DNA from: Halichondria panicea
Lineage: Eukaryota > Porifera > Demospongiae > Suberitida > Halichondriidae
Direction: 5' to 3'
Length of the DNA stretch: 64,000 bases
Assembly (NCBI RefSeq): GCF_963675165.1
Contig: NC_087392.1
Span: forward strand, 5,269,942-5,333,941
The notes under the pieces were generated by a model. That model saw only the letters and a list, made by a program, of their open reading frames with translations. It was not told where the DNA came from and searched no databases. Of this stretch, positions 63,057 to 64,000 are shown in pieces; the first letter of the stretch is position 1, and each line of letters starts with the position of its first letter. The position numbers and the translations under genes were made by a program.

Positions 63057-64000
63057 CTATGGTGGGTTGCTACGAAGAGAGCTCTGTGATGAGGGGGTGG
63101 AGGCTCGTGTTCCGTGGCTAGTGTTGACCTTTGTCACCGGGTGAACCCACGAGGTGGTCTTGGTCTCATGGCTGTGTGGGGGGGGGTGATGTCATATATA
63201 GTGTGCATGCATGATTGAGGGGGGGGGGGTCTTACTTGACATAGTACTTGTGTCCATCCTCAGTGTACACAGTGTCCCATCCAAATGGAAGAGCTGTACA
63301 CACCAACATACATAATTAAAGTACACACATTAATTAAACATAATTATTATATAAGTTATATCAACCATTATATATACATATACGTACACTGTGCAGAGTG
63401 CATGGGACCACACCACAGGTTCATTATTGTCACAATTTTAATTGATAATTAATTAAGTAATTTATGAAGCATTTCAGTTCCACTTATTTCGTACCATATA
63501 CAGTACACTAACTTAATCCACTTCACTCACTGTCGGTCTGCAGCAGTTTCTGCACGGCTGTCACTGTCTCCTTTGCCTCCTGTGCTAAACTAGTGGCTGT
63601 GATCTTGGCATGACGTGACAAGTACTGTGGTGGTCGGGGGTTACCCGTCACTGCATCGCCCCTAGCAACAGACACACCCTCCCCATGTGGGTGGTACCTA
63701 TGTGTGGGGTGACATAAGTACGAGTGTGTGTGCATATGTGTGTGTGGTGTGTGTGTACTTACAATATTCTGTCAGCATCAGGAGACTTGAGGAGAGCCTC
63801 GTGACAGTTCTGTACAGGGTGAGGTAATGAGTACTGTACACCCACACACACACATACAAGCATACACACATCTCATTCTTACGTACCTCCACAAACTGTA
63901 ACAGGTGCTCAGTGGCCACTTGGAAGCGCTTCGAGATTGCCTTCTCTTTCCGTAGCTCACACTCGAGGGCCGATACATGACCTCTCGTCTCACCGTCATT
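63057..64000 (-). CDS. STXBP4: Coiled-coil/WW protein resembling STXBP4, 3' end only
   Basis: Exons on the minus strand: >64000-63887, 63809-63763, 63697-63531, 63293-63236, 63171-63057, giving 166 residues in agreeing phases and ending at TAG. The first visible exon reads as a charged helix (ALECELRKEKAISKRFQVAT), probably coiled coil. A second helical stretch (LAQEAKETVTAVQKLLQTD) leads into a complete WW domain split over two exons: LPFGWDTVYTEDGHKYYV then NHETKTTSWVHPV, with both Trp and the final Pro present. A coiled coil followed by a C-terminal WW fits syntaxin-binding protein 4 (Synip), a regulator of SNARE assembly and GLUT4 vesicle fusion. The PDZ domain expected at the N-terminus would lie off the window, so the family call is tentative. 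Confidence 0.72.

Overview
This is a nuclear window from an early-branching animal, most likely a demosponge. That assignment is an inference. It rests on animal-type genes (afadin, a receptor tyrosine kinase with Ig-like domains, tomosyn, a neurobeachin/LRBA protein), short introns (many of 45-60 nt), very small intergenic gaps, a fungal-type alpha-amylase, and a heavy load of minisatellites and small inverted-repeat transposons (MITEs) inside introns. No rRNA, tRNA, CRISPR or prokaryotic feature was seen. Exon models were built by hand from reading frame, GT-AG signals, phase continuity and resemblance to known families recalled from memory; no alignment was run.

Layout, left to right: (1) + strand, afadin/canoe, 3' 13 exons, <317-11321; (2) - strand, STK40-type pseudokinase, 18275-11816; (3) + strand, secreted GH13 alpha-amylase, 18743-20850; (4) - strand, IFT88, 20 exons, 26878-21090; (5) + strand, tomosyn/STXBP5, 24 exons, 27142-35577; (6) + strand, receptor tyrosine kinase, 14 exons, 35836-39630; (7) a 45-bp satellite block split by a solo LTR, about 39978-42145; (8) - strand, small multi-pass membrane protein, 45939-42827; (9) + strand, neurobeachin/LRBA protein, 51 exons, 46656-62812; (10) - strand, the 3' end of a coiled-coil/WW gene resembling STXBP4, >64000-63057.

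The genes do not form one pathway. Afadin is a junction scaffold, IFT88 builds cilia, and tomosyn, LRBA/NBEA and the STXBP4-like gene belong to vesicle traffic and SNARE control. IFT88 and tomosyn start head to head 263 bp apart, and the gap holds a near-consensus RFX X-box 81 bp from the IFT88 start codon.

The main points for a second look are: a probable U12-type AT-AC intron in tomosyn; two introns of 28 and 32 nt, far below the usual size here, plus a 13-nt GT...AG frame gap; repeated tandem duplication of exon/intron junctions in the LRBA/NBEA gene, one copy carrying a stop codon; a MITE family with CAGAGGAGG ends and 9-bp target duplications; and a solo LTR inside the satellite.
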